From: Neocallimastix lanati (nom. inval.)
Taxonomy: Eukaryota; Neocallimastigomycota; Neocallimastigomycetes; Neocallimastigales; Neocallimastigaceae
Length of the DNA: 17,500 nucleotides
NCBI GenBank assembly: GCA_016946835.1
Contig: JACVTC010000064.1
Coordinates: 947,501-965,000, forward strand
Direction: 5' to 3'
Of this stretch, positions 1 to 17,500 are shown one piece after another (within the stretch, counting starts at the first letter, position 1; each line of letters opens with the position of its first letter). Made by a program: the position numbers and the translations under genes. The notes beneath the pieces were generated by a model that worked only from the letters and a program-made list of their open reading frames with translations, ran no database searches and was not told the DNA's origin.

Positions 1-27
1 TCCGATTATATTAATTATAAAAATAAC

Positions 28-61
<34 letters not shown>

Positions 62-1102
62 CTATTTATTTATTTAAATGTGGATTAAATCTAATAAAAG
101 AATGTTATTTGAATTAAAGAGAAAAAAATTTTTTTCTTGTCTTTTTTTTTTTTTGTTTGTTTTTTGTTTGGGTTTGCTTTTATTCTTTTAATTTTGTCTT
201 TTCTTTTAATTTTTTAAAGTAATATTTAAATAAATAATTTAAATCAAGGGAATTATAAAATGTAAATAATAAATACTTTTATATTAAATAATAAAAAATG
301 ACAAATTTCAATTTTATGTATTAATACTAAAATTTAAATAAAAATGAATATTAAAGTATATATACAAGTTTTTTTATTTTTTTTATTTTTTTATTTTTTT
401 ATTTTTTTATTTTTTTATTTTTTTATTTTTTTATTTTTTTATTTTTTTATTTTTTTATTTTTTTATTTTTTTATTTTTTTATTTTTTTATTTTTTTATTT
501 ATTTTTTTATTTTTATTTTTTTATTTTTATTTTTACTTTTTTTTTTTTTTAGTAAAAGCATTAATATAAATAATAAATAATTTTCTTATAAATTATTATT
601 AACACTTTTTTTTTTTTATTTCATGAATTTTTATGTGTATAAATGTTTTTTAATCATTAATTATTTAATAGCTTTTTTTATTAAAATTTAATTTATTTGC
701 AAACTTTTTTTTCTAACTTTAATTTTAATAAATTATAATATATATTATCTCATATATTATTTAATTAATTTAAATTAAATAATAATAATAATAATAATAA
801 TAAAATACACAAATTTTATTTTTTAGTTTTATTCAACAGTTGACAGTAAAATTATTTTAAATAAATAAATTAAATTAAATCATTTCTATTATTGTTATAT
901 CTTAATTATTTTATTTTATTTTATTTTATTTTTTTTTATTTTTTCTATTTTTGTTTTTATTTTGCTTTATTAATAAAATTTTCTTTACACAATTTTGATT
1001 ATTATTTTTTTTTTACATATATAATTTAAATATTATTATTTAATTATGATTATATATATTTATTTTTAATTGTGTATTTATTAATATAATTATAATATAA
1101 TT
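1..1102. other. Upstream non-coding region, A/T-rich
   Basis: No supportable gene is seen here. The stretch holds homopolymer T runs (about 32 T at 30-61), an octamer microsatellite (listed separately), a short AAT run near 780-803, and TTTTA/ATTT-type repeats near 905-960. It should contain the promoter and 5' untranslated region of the gene starting at 1103, but no TATA or initiator element can be told apart from such an A/T-rich background. Stops are frequent in all frames outside the repeats. Confidence 0.6.
376..540. repeat. (ATTTTTTT)n octamer microsatellite
   Basis: Single A residues sit exactly 8 bases apart from 385 to 497, giving 14 perfect units of A followed by seven T. One irregular 9-base unit lies before it, and interrupted 4-8 base variants run on to about 535. 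Because 8 is not a multiple of 3, the tract can be read as a repeating eight-residue Phe/Leu/Tyr/Ile pattern in one frame. That explains a spurious open frame at 344-580. Confidence 0.9.
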
Positions 1103-9588
<8,486 letters not shown>

Positions 9589-9644
9589 AAAAGGATATAA
9601 TAAATATATATTTATATAAATATATAAATATAAAAATAAAGAAA

Positions 9645-9684
<40 letters not shown>

Positions 9685-10297
9685 TATAAAATATAAAGTA
9701 TAAAATATAAAGTATAAAATATAAAGTATAAAATATAAAGTATAAAATATAAAATATAAATATAAATATAAATATAAATATAAAATATAAAATACAAATA
9801 AAATCAAAAAAATAAAAAATTAAATTTTTTTTTTTTATATAAATTTTTTATTTATACATAAAAAACAAACATTTATTTAAAATAAATATATTTTTATTTT
9901 TATTTTTATTTTATTTTTTTTTTTTTTATACAATAAAAATTCATTAATTTTTATTATGATATTACAAATTAAAAGAAAAAAAAAATTAGCATTATTTAAT
10001 TATCTATTATACTGAATCGTATAAAATAAAGCAAATGAATAGTCGTATAATAAAATAATATTAAATATAATAAAATTTTTATAAACCCGCATATATATAA
10101 TAAACATTTAAATAAATAAACACTTAAATAAATAAAAAAATAATATATATATATATGTTATAAAAATTAATATTATTTTTATTATATTTTTTATTATGAT
10201 AATTAAGATTAAGATTATTATTATAATTATTAATAGATATTCTTATTATTATATATACGTATATTATGGTTTAAAATAAATATAATTTTAGTTAAAT
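9589..10297. other. Convergent 3' intergenic region
   Basis: About 0.7 kb lies between the stop codons of the plus-strand DZIP1-like gene and the minus-strand DNMT2-like gene. It contains an AAT run (9645-9682), a 14-bp minisatellite and related TATAAA repeats (to about 9800), and A- and T-rich tracts. AATAAA-like hexamers occur many times on both strands, so no polyadenylation site can be assigned. No gene is seen. Confidence 0.6.
9691..9760. repeat. 14-bp tandem repeat (ATATAAAGTATAAA)
   Basis: Four identical 14-base units (9691-9746) are followed by a fifth with one G-to-A change (9747-9760). The array then decays into TATAAA hexamers to about 9785. It sits just downstream of the DZIP1-like stop codon. 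Confidence 0.9.
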
Positions 10298-10660
10298 TTA
10301 ATTTAATTTTCGCTTTTTTGGATCATTTTCTAATTCATCTTTTTCTTTGTTCTTTTTTTTATCATCCTTTTCACTTAATAAATATTTTATTAAAGCAGAG
10401 ACTACTTTACAATTCAATGAATTTCCAAGTAATTTATATTGCTGTTTTAATGAAAGAGTATTTGGGAAAGTAAATGATTCAGGAAAACACATTAAACGAG
10501 CAATTTCTCTCGAAGAAAAGTATCTTAAATTTAATTTATCTAATGGATTTTTGATATTCTTTAATTTTTCTTCCTTTTCATTTTCATTTATTTCTTTATT
10601 TTCTAAAATTTCATGCCTTTTTTTCCTATATTCTTTATATTTTTCTAAAGTTTGCTTTGT
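10298..10660 (-). other. DNMT2-like last exon with C-terminal motifs
   Basis: Residues 287-406. A Lys/Glu-rich segment, probably helical, comes first. Next is LRYFSSREIARLMCFPESF, the conserved DNMT2 segment before motif X, and then QQYKLLGNSLNCKVVSALI. The last 20 or so residues are a charged tail with PKKRK, beyond the usual end of the family fold. The stop is TAA at 10298-10300 on the minus strand. Confidence 0.92.
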
Positions 10661-11150
10661 CTTAATATATATAAATATATAATAAATATAAAAATAAAAT
10701 ATTATTAAATATTATTAAATTTTTTAGAAAATATAAAAATACTATATTTATATAATATATATGAAATTATTTACATCAATTTCTTCATCACATTGAAGTA
10801 TAGATCCTATGAATTGTATGATAATTTTATATAATATCAATACATCAATACTATTTGAACTGAATATTATATATATATAATAAATTTTGATAATAAAAAT
10901 AAAAAAAGTTCCTATATTTACCAGCTTCCTATTTATATAAATAATATATAAATATATATATATAATTTATTAATAATAATATATATATATATTAAAATAA
11001 TAACAATAATTAATTTCTATAATTAATAATAAATTAAAATATATAACATAATAATTACCTCAATGTCATGATAATATCCTTTAGTAAAACAATGTGTTCT
11101 TTTTTGAGAGGGTTTAACGATATCTTTTAATTTAATTAAATAATTTAATT

Positions 11151-11227
<77 letters not shown>

Positions 11228-12855
11228 ATTAATATTAATAAAATTACAGCATTAATATAATATCAATTTTTAAGTTTATAAATTGATTTTACCATATAAT
11301 AAACCATAGCGAGATAATAATTTTTCTTTTAATTTATATTTATTTTCATCTATATTTTTTTCTAAAAAATCTTTAATTGGTTTAACTTTAGCATTCTTTA
11401 ATTCATCATCATCAACTATATCAACAGTAGTATTATTCTGATTATCTTCCCAATGTTTAGTAAATTCATTCCCTGGAATATAATTTAAAATTTTATTCTT
11501 TGGAATATCTTTTTTAAACGTCAAAGACTTTAATTTTGCCTTTAAAAATTTAAATAATTATATTAATATTAATATTTATGAATTAATTTTAGCTTAAAAA
11601 AAAATTTACAAATTATTCAAATTATACATATTATATAATATTTATATATATATATTTATTTACTAAACAAAAGTATCTAGTTCTAGAGTTAGGAATTTGA
11701 AATTGTAATGGAGATAATAAAAATTCCTGACAATTATACATATCTTTTAAGCCTTCCATCATCAAATTTCTTTTATTTTGAAATTTTTATATGAACATAA
11801 TTATTTTAAAATTAATAACTTTGAGTTTTACATTAACATTTATTTTCTAAAGCATTTAAATAAAAATCTAACCTTGTAACAGAAACTTCAAATCCTTCTA
11901 CATGTTCAATTAGAATGTATTTTGGTGGTTTTTCTAATTTTGGAATACTATTTATTAAAAATAAGAAACTTTTGGAACGTTCATCTACTGAATCTTTATT
12001 TAATCCTTGACTTGTATACTGATAAAAACTTTATTAATTAAATTTTTTTTTTTTTTTTTTAATTATTTAATTACTTGAAATTATAATTATTAAACGCAAA
12101 TGCAATAATTACAGGTTGACAAGGTGGACTATATAGAAATAAAACAATATTAAATATAAAGTGTAATATTTATATTAATAATAATATATTATTATTATTA
12201 TTAAAATTTTAATTTCAATTAATGTAGTATTCATTTAATAGTCTACCTTGCTAACCACATATCAGCTCTATAGGTGGAATCTTTATATATTTTAAATTTT
12301 TAAATATAAATATAAATCATTGTTATTATGACTATTAATTTTAATTATTATTTTTAAAATGATAGTAATAATAATAATAATAATTCATAATATATATATA
12401 AGTAATATATTACATTTTGAAACGGGAATAGATTCAATTAATTTCTTTAAAATTTAATTGTTAATATAAATTATTTTATTATTACTATTAAATTTACTTA
12501 AAAATTTATTTTAATATTTAATAGTTCTTTCCATAATTACATTCACAGGTCTCTTGTTGAAATTATGAAAATAGACTTTATTTGCTGTATTATTATGATT
12601 GTTATTAAATAATATTAATGTTAAGAATATTAACAAATTATTTAATAAAGAAATTATATAGATAATAAAAGTTTTTTTTTTTTTTATTATTATTACTATT
12701 ATTATTATTAACCTTGAATATTAATATCAAAAGAGGCTACAACTTCCGGTTTAAAATCAGAATCTATACATGCATCATTTAATGAATAATGCTTTTTACA
12801 ATAGTAGTAATATTATTAAATAATATATTATATTAAACATAAATAATTTCAAAAG

Positions 12856-12921
<66 letters not shown>

Positions 12922-13193
12922 ATTCAATATAAAGATTTAATAATTATAATTACAATAATAATAATAACATTTTTTTATCTTTTTCAATTTATTTTTATTT
13001 ATAAATCATTTCTTCAAAATTTAATTTGAAATTTATTTATACATTTAAAATCAAATTTCATTAAATTAAATTCAAAAATTTTACAATTATATATATATAT
13101 ACTTTTTTTAAAAAAACATTTATGTCTTTCAATATAATTTACCATTCCACCTATACCGGAATAAAATTCAAGAACAGGTAATTTCTTACTCAT
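10298..13193 (-). CDS. DNMT2/TRDMT1-type cytosine-5 methyltransferase, 13 exons
   Basis: Exons in transcript order: 13193-13143, 12791-12713, 12584-12541, 12444-12414, 12280-12247, 12128-12113, 12018-11873, 11769-11664, 11539-11293, 11123-11059, 10928-10922, 10806-10775 and 10660-10298. All introns are GT...AG and all phases agree, giving 1,221 nt and 406 residues, near the usual DNMT2 length. Visible motifs: SAM-binding EFYSGIGGM (9-17), FDIN (about 38-41), catalytic SPPCQP with Cys83, motif VI as EHV with Glu123, NSRTR with Arg163 and Arg165, the DNMT2-diagnostic CFT (263-265), and LLGNSLN (363-369). The family methylates C38 of tRNA-Asp and related tRNAs using S-adenosylmethionine. Asn is replaced by His in the usual ENV motif; the other key residues are present. 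A Lys-rich C-terminal tail ends in PKKRK, a possible nuclear localisation signal. The identity is sure; activity is inferred. Confidence 0.93.
10922..10928 (-). other. DNMT2-like 7-nt micro-exon (exon 11)
   Basis: The minus strand reads AAATAG, then GAAGCTG, then GTAAAT. The seven bases give Glu-Ala and the first base of Gly. They are needed because exon 10 ends in phase 0 after IE, while exon 12 (GA-TCT-ATA) needs one preceding base. With it the product reads IE-EAG-SILQ, matching the spacing of DNMT2 proteins after CFTKGY (IEGTGSVLQ in the human protein). Confidence 0.82.
11059..11123 (-). other. DNMT2-like CFT-motif exon (exon 10)
   Basis: Encodes 22 residues from DIVKP to DIE (252-273), including CFTKGY. 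The CFT tripeptide sets DNMT2 apart from DNMT1 and DNMT3. The exon is flanked by acceptor AAAAG and donor GTAATT on the minus strand. Confidence 0.92.
11151..11226. repeat. 76-bp perfect palindrome, (AAT)n-(ATT)n, in DNMT2-like intron 9
   Basis: A run of TAA/AAT triplets (to 11188) is followed with no spacer by ATT triplets. Each base at position i pairs with position 22377-i from 11151 through 11226. The two arms can form a 38-bp stem in DNA or RNA. It lies in the intron between exons 9 and 10, and AATATT repeats follow to about 11240. Confidence 0.9.
12113..12128 (-). other. DNMT2-like 16-nt micro-exon with the catalytic Cys (exon 6)
   Basis: The minus strand reads ATATAG, then TCCACCTTGTCAACCT, then GTAATT. 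The 16 bases complete the Ser codon and encode Pro-Pro-Cys-Gln-Pro, the motif IV catalytic loop with Cys83. Upstream exon 5 ends in phase 2 (GCA AG) and downstream exon 7 starts in phase 0 (TAT ACA, giving PYT after the loop), so the fit is exact. Confidence 0.9.
12862..12919. repeat. 58-base homopolymer A tract in DNMT2-like intron 1
   Basis: An uninterrupted A run on the plus strand corresponds to a U run in the pre-mRNA of the minus-strand gene. It lies about 70 bases upstream of the exon 2 acceptor at 12792-12793. Confidence 0.9.
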
Positions 13194-14465
13194 TTTTACT
13201 TAATACAAAAAAATACATATATATAATATAATTTGAGTAGTTTAATTTCTAAATATTAATACAATAATTAATTTTAAATTTTAAGTCAATAGATAGTATG
13301 GATAATATTTCTTTTTGTTAAATTAAATATCAGAAAGTTAAAATATATATATAAATAAATATATATATAAATATTAAATATATAATTAAATATTATAATA
13401 ATAATTTTTTTGATATTTGATATTTGATATTTGAATATTTTTAAACTTTATTAATAATATTTTTTTTATAAAGAATTAAATTAAATATATGCTATATAAA
13501 TAAATTTTCAATATATTAAATTATACTAATTTAATATTAATATTAAAATGTGGATTATAAATAAATGATTTTTTTTTTTTAAATAGTTAAATACTGAATT
13601 AATAAAAAAATTTATATAATAAAAATATTCGATATAAATATTAAAATTATAATATATTATAATTTATTGTCGATATATTAACATGCATTTATGATTGGAT
13701 AATATTTGTTTATATATATTATTCCGTTAAATGATTTGCTATTAAATTCATTATTCATTGGATAAAGCAATTAATTTTTTTTAAATTTATTACTAAAAGA
13801 GATATATACTTATATATATAAATAGAGTATTAATATTATAAAAATTTAATTAATAATTTGTATATAATTTATAGTTAAAATAATTTTAAAATATATTTAA
13901 AGTAAACTTATAATATATTATTATTATTTTTTTTTTTAAATTTTAAAATTAAATTTTTTTAATTTTTTTTTTTTTTTTTTAAAAAAAGTATATAAATACT
14001 AAAATAATTTTCTTAATTTTGTAGTTTTATTTTTATATATATTTATTCATTTAATTTTTTTTTTTTTTTTTTAAAAGTATTTAGTTTTGATATTTAGTTA
14101 CCGAGTTTTAAATTTTATTTATATAATTATATTAAAATTAAAAGGGAAAAAGAATAATTTAAGGAATTTTAGGGAAAAAAAGTTAAAATTTTATAAAGAA
14201 TAAATATATAAGTCGATTTATATAAAAATAAAATTAATAATAGTAATAATAATAATAATAAAATCTAATAGTTGAAAATAAATTTAATTATGAGATTTTG
14301 AATTAAATCAATTAAAAATTATTTTATTCATAATAAGAATATCTTTTTATCAAATATTTCATATTTGTTTATTTTTATATCTATCTTTTTTTTTTTTTCT
14401 TATATATATAATTATATTTTGTTTTATTTATTATAATTTATTTATTTAATAAAATCCCATTAAAG
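13194..14465. promoter_or_regulatory. Divergent intergenic region between DNMT2-like and RRN3 genes
   Basis: About 1.27 kb separates the two divergent start codons, so both promoters should lie here. It contains TA repeats, poly-T tracts (for example near 13960-13980 and 14059-14072), a triple TTTGATATTTGATATTTGA direct repeat near 13409-13432, and no supported gene. No specific promoter element can be recognised. Confidence 0.55.
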
Positions 14466-17400
14466 ATGATTGAAAATTCTGTAAAAACACAATTTTTTGA
14501 TAAAACATCAACTGATAGAAATTTAATAAAAAATACATTTTTAACAACAACACAAGATGCTTTTAATGAAGCTATAAAAGTAAAGATAAAAATAAATGAA
14601 ACTTTTTATATAAAATATATTAATAATATTTATTTAAATATAAATCAATAATTAATAATTATTATTTATTTAAATAAATAATTAAATACATTAATTAAAG
14701 GGAAATAAAACAAAATTATTTTCTATAATTGATGAAATAAGTTCTCTTGAAAATAGTGATGAAGATTCAAATGAACAATTAATACTATGGATGGAAACAT
14801 TTTCAAAAATAGTATCAAATTTTACTAAAGAATTTCAAGATTTAGTTGGGATTATATTAGATATAAATTGGGTTATACGTTCTTCGGAATTCGCAATTGT
14901 ATATAGCCAATTTTTAGAAAATTTAGTTAGTGCCCATGCCTTTTACATGTTTCCAGTTGCTGAAAGATTAATTAATCTTTTATGCTGGAGTAAGTTTTAT
15001 ATATAATAATAAACAAAAATTCATTTTTTTTTATTTATATATATTTGTTATGTATTAAATAAAAAAATAAGAATTAAATTGATATATATTTTTTATGGGC
15101 ATATTTGCTAAATAATGGAAATAATGGAATTTAAAATAATTACAATAATATATTAAATAATATTTATTATTTATAATATTTTATATTATTTTCTTATTTT
15201 TATTTTTTTTTCTAAGAAAAAATAAAAAAAAAAAAAAAAGAAAAATAATCAATATAAATAGTCTAAATATATATTTAATATATTATTTAAAAAAAAAAAT
15301 GAGCTGGTAATAAAAAATTATAAAAATATGAATATAATTAAAAGAAAAAAAAAGAAAAAAAAAGAAATAAATAAAAAAAAATAATAAAATAAAATTAAAA
15401 TTAAAATATATTTTTATATCTGTGATAATAATGAAAAAAAAGAAAAAAAAAGAGGTTATTATAGAATGTATTTTTTTTTTAAAATTTCATTTAAAATCAC
15501 AGAAGTGTTATAAAAAAATATATTTGAATATTTCTTTCTTATGAAAGAAATTAATGTGTATGATTATGAATTAATATATTAATTCATTTTCCATTGTTGT
15601 GTAGTAAATTTGAGTTTTTTTTTTTTTCTATTTTTTTTTTTTTAAAAAAAAAAAAAAAACCAATCTAAAAAAAAATTAATATATCATATATAAAAATTTT
15701 CAAAATGAAAAGTAAAAAAGAAAGGCTTATTTGTGAAAAGAAAAGAAAAAAAAAAAAAATTAAATAATAAATATATATGAACGCAATAATTATTACAATG
15801 AATAATAATTATTTTTATTTCAATTACTAGTAATAATTATCAGTTTCAGTTGTTAATTCAAAATGATATTTATAATATCATTATATCGTCTTTATATTTT
15901 CAATGTATTAATACATAATTTAATTTGTTTATATATATAACATAAACGAAAATATTTTTCATTCATTCTTCTATTTTATATTTTACGGAATATATCAGTT
16001 ACTTCATCGTTTTAATATATAATGGTTATCAAAGAAATATTATATTCTAAACTTTAAAAAATATTTTTTTATTTCACAATTTTAAATTGTATAGTTAATT
16101 AATTATATGATATTTAAAACAATAATATAAATAATAACTATATAAATAATCTCAGAATTATTAATATGAGATATTTTATGCTCATTTCATTATTATTCTT
16201 ATTTTTTTTTTTTTTTTTGAAAAAAAAAAAAAAAAAAATCCTATAAACGAATATATGTTTTTTATGTTTTTCTCAGTATAAATATAACTTAATTACTTAG
16301 TAAATAAGTTTATTAATGTATTATCTTCAATTTATATATGTTTATATATATATATATTTTATTATTTATAATAGAAAAACCATTTGAAAATCCAAGAGCT
16401 ACATTAGTTTCTGATCCATCAGTAACGCCTAAAATTGCTTGTGATAGAGTACATGCAGTTTTAAAAAGAATAATATCATTAATTCCTTCAGGACCATCCT
16501 TTTTAATTACGCCCATTGCAGAAGCATTTCCAGATAAATTTCAAGATATTAAATATCAATTATGGTATTTAAGAAATATATTAAAAATGATAGAATACAT
16601 ACCAGTATTAAAGGAACCAATAATGTCTTTAATTGTTGAAAAAATCATTAAAATTGATGTAAATATATGTTTTCTTTTATATAACTTATTTATATAAAAT
16701 AAATATTATATATATTGTTTATTGATATAGAAATTGTAAAACATTAACTAAAAAAAAATTATATTATTATTTTTAATAATAATAATAATAATTTTTTTTT
16801 TAATATATATATTAAATGTATATATAGGTTGAAATCCAAGTAGAAATTGAAGATATGGATGATCAGGATATTACAGATTTACAAAATCTTGTATTTAAAA
16901 TGGAAAAGAATGATATTGATGAAAGTAGTGTTGAAGAAAATTCTTTAAATGAAAAAACTCAACAAGATTTAATTAATTTTGATGAAATAAATGATAATGA
17001 TGAAAATGGATTTTTATTTGAAGAATTAACTGAAGAAGATAGTAATGTAAAAGGAATGGTAGAAAAATTAGATGGAATGCTTAATATTTTATTTGATTAT
17101 ATTTCAAAATTAAATGCCGAAGAAAGGGATGATATGTTCGAAATTTTAATGGAAATATTTCAAAAAACTATTTTACCAACTCATAATTCACGTTATACTC
17201 AATTTCTTGTATTTTATTTATGCTCATATTCACCTGTATATGTCAATAATTTTATTTGTCTTTTAGCTCAAAAAGTTTTAACACCATCTGTACCAAGTGT
17301 AATTCAAGTAGCTTCTGCTGCTTATATTTCAAGTTTTGTTGCCAGAGCAAAGTATATGGAAATTGCACCAGTGAAAACTATTTTACAACTATTAACACGT

Positions 17401-17500
17401 TTTGCATTAAATTATGTAGAACAAAATGAACATCGGTTAGGATCTGTTCTTAACCCAAAACAATATATGATATTTTATAGTGTTGTTGAGGCAATTATTT
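14466..17500 (+). CDS. RRN3 (TIF-IA), RNA polymerase I initiation factor, partial
   Basis: Exons: 14466-14579, 14701-14989, 16375-16658 and 16828 to beyond 17500. Phases agree at all three junctions (K38/G39 phase 0, split AAA codon, D229/V230 phase 0). The 453 residues visible resemble RRN3. The N-terminal half has helical repeats (VHAVLKRIISLIPSGPSFL, then LRNILKMIEYIPVL and IVEKIIKID). An acidic, probably disordered loop follows at about 233-300. Then come LDGMLNILFDYI, FQKTILPTHNSRYTQFLVFY and ISSFVARAKYMEI, which are strong family signatures. RRN3 bridges RNA polymerase I and promoter-bound core factor to start rRNA transcription in the nucleolus. Animal RRN3 is about 650 residues, so roughly the last third is missing past the window edge. 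The start ATG at 14466 is the first in its open frame. Confidence 0.92.
15530..15587. repeat. Two adjacent short palindromes in RRN3 intron 2
   Basis: ATTTCTTTC (15530-15538) pairs with GAAAGAAAT (15543-15551) around a 4-base loop. Fifteen bases further on is a 22-bp perfect palindrome, ATGAATTAATATATTAATTCAT, at 15566-15587. Similar 9-bp stems occur at 15786-15812 and 15862-15882. Confidence 0.7.
16202..16238. repeat. T17-G-A19 homopolymer inverted repeat in RRN3 intron 2
   Basis: Seventeen T are followed by one G and nineteen A, which is almost fully self-complementary. A similar T-run then A-run pair lies at about 15615-15659 in the same intron. Confidence 0.85.

Larger units (their letters stand above)
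14990..16374 (+). other. Long intron 2 of the RRN3 gene
   Basis: At about 1,385 bases this is far longer than the other introns in the window (roughly 75-365). It starts with GTAAGT and ends with AATAG, and splicing gives WKKPFENP in phase. No coding sequence on either strand is convincing. It holds purine-rich AAAAG runs (15220-15460), paired T/A homopolymers, and several short perfect inverted repeats between 15530 and 15882. By eye it has more CpG and mixed sequence than the other introns. Confidence 0.75.

Noticed and set aside
376-540. Octamer array as a CRISPR-like array
   Set aside because: There are no spacers, the unit is a simple sequence repeat, and the window is eukaryotic.
344-580. 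78-residue Phe/Tyr/Leu open frame on the plus strand
   Set aside because: It is a reading of the (ATTTTTTT)n microsatellite and has no sequence outside the repeat that looks coding.
10347-10682. 111-residue plus-strand open frame
   Set aside because: It is antisense to the last exon of the DNMT2-like gene, whose protein motifs are clear.
12500-12540. VIMERTI reading past the DNMT2-like exon 3 donor, seemingly like the conserved KTIEG segment
   Set aside because: It runs into a stop with no donor before it. Splicing at GTAATT (12540) joins to KLIESIP in exon 4, which aligns better with that segment and gives the correct spacing to SPPCQP.
15780-16030. Possible C/D-box snoRNA on the minus strand of RRN3 intron 2 (ACGATGA, CTGA)
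   Set aside because: The C box has a mismatch, the D-box candidate is too far away, and no terminal stem is visible.
16313-16516. 67-residue minus-strand open frame
   Set aside because: It is antisense to RRN3 exon 3, which has strong family motifs on the plus strand.

Overview
The window is extremely A+T-rich eukaryotic nuclear DNA. It has long homopolymer and AAT/ATT microsatellite tracts, poly-asparagine coding runs, and many short introns with mostly GTA...AG borders. It holds a gene for a DZIP1-type ciliary protein, which implies an organism with cilia or flagella. That combination fits an anaerobic gut fungus with flagellated zoospores (Neocallimastigomycota) better than Dictyostelium, which has similar base composition but no cilia. 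This is inference from composition and gene content; the genus cannot be told.

Layout. (1) 1-1102: gene-poor upstream DNA with T tracts and an octamer microsatellite. (2) 1103-9588, plus strand: a 17-exon gene for a protein of about 1,944 residues. A long Asn/Ser-rich N-terminal extension precedes a DZIP1 N-terminal domain, one C2H2 zinc finger, coiled coils and a Ser/Thr-rich tail. All 16 splice junctions keep phase, so the reading frame is continuous by hand splicing. (3) 9589-10297: convergent 3' intergenic region with a 14-bp minisatellite. (4) 10298-13193, minus strand: a complete 13-exon DNMT2/TRDMT1-type cytosine-5 methyltransferase of 406 residues. It has micro-exons of 16 nt (carrying the catalytic cysteine) and 7 nt. 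(5) 13194-14465: divergent intergenic region. (6) 14466-17500, plus strand: the first four exons of an RRN3 (TIF-IA) gene, cut by the window end, with one unusually long intron of about 1.4 kb.

The three genes do not form a pathway. DZIP1 belongs to basal body and ciliary transition zone assembly, DNMT2 to tRNA methylation, and RRN3 to RNA polymerase I initiation. DNMT2 and RRN3 are divergent neighbours and both concern translation capacity, but nothing in the sequence proves co-regulation. I found no tRNA, rRNA, transposon, CRISPR array or bacterial-type operon. The most notable points are the DNMT2 micro-exons, its changed motif VI (EHV for ENV), the repeated IKMPxP motif in the DZIP1 extension, and a 76-bp perfect palindrome in a DNMT2 intron.
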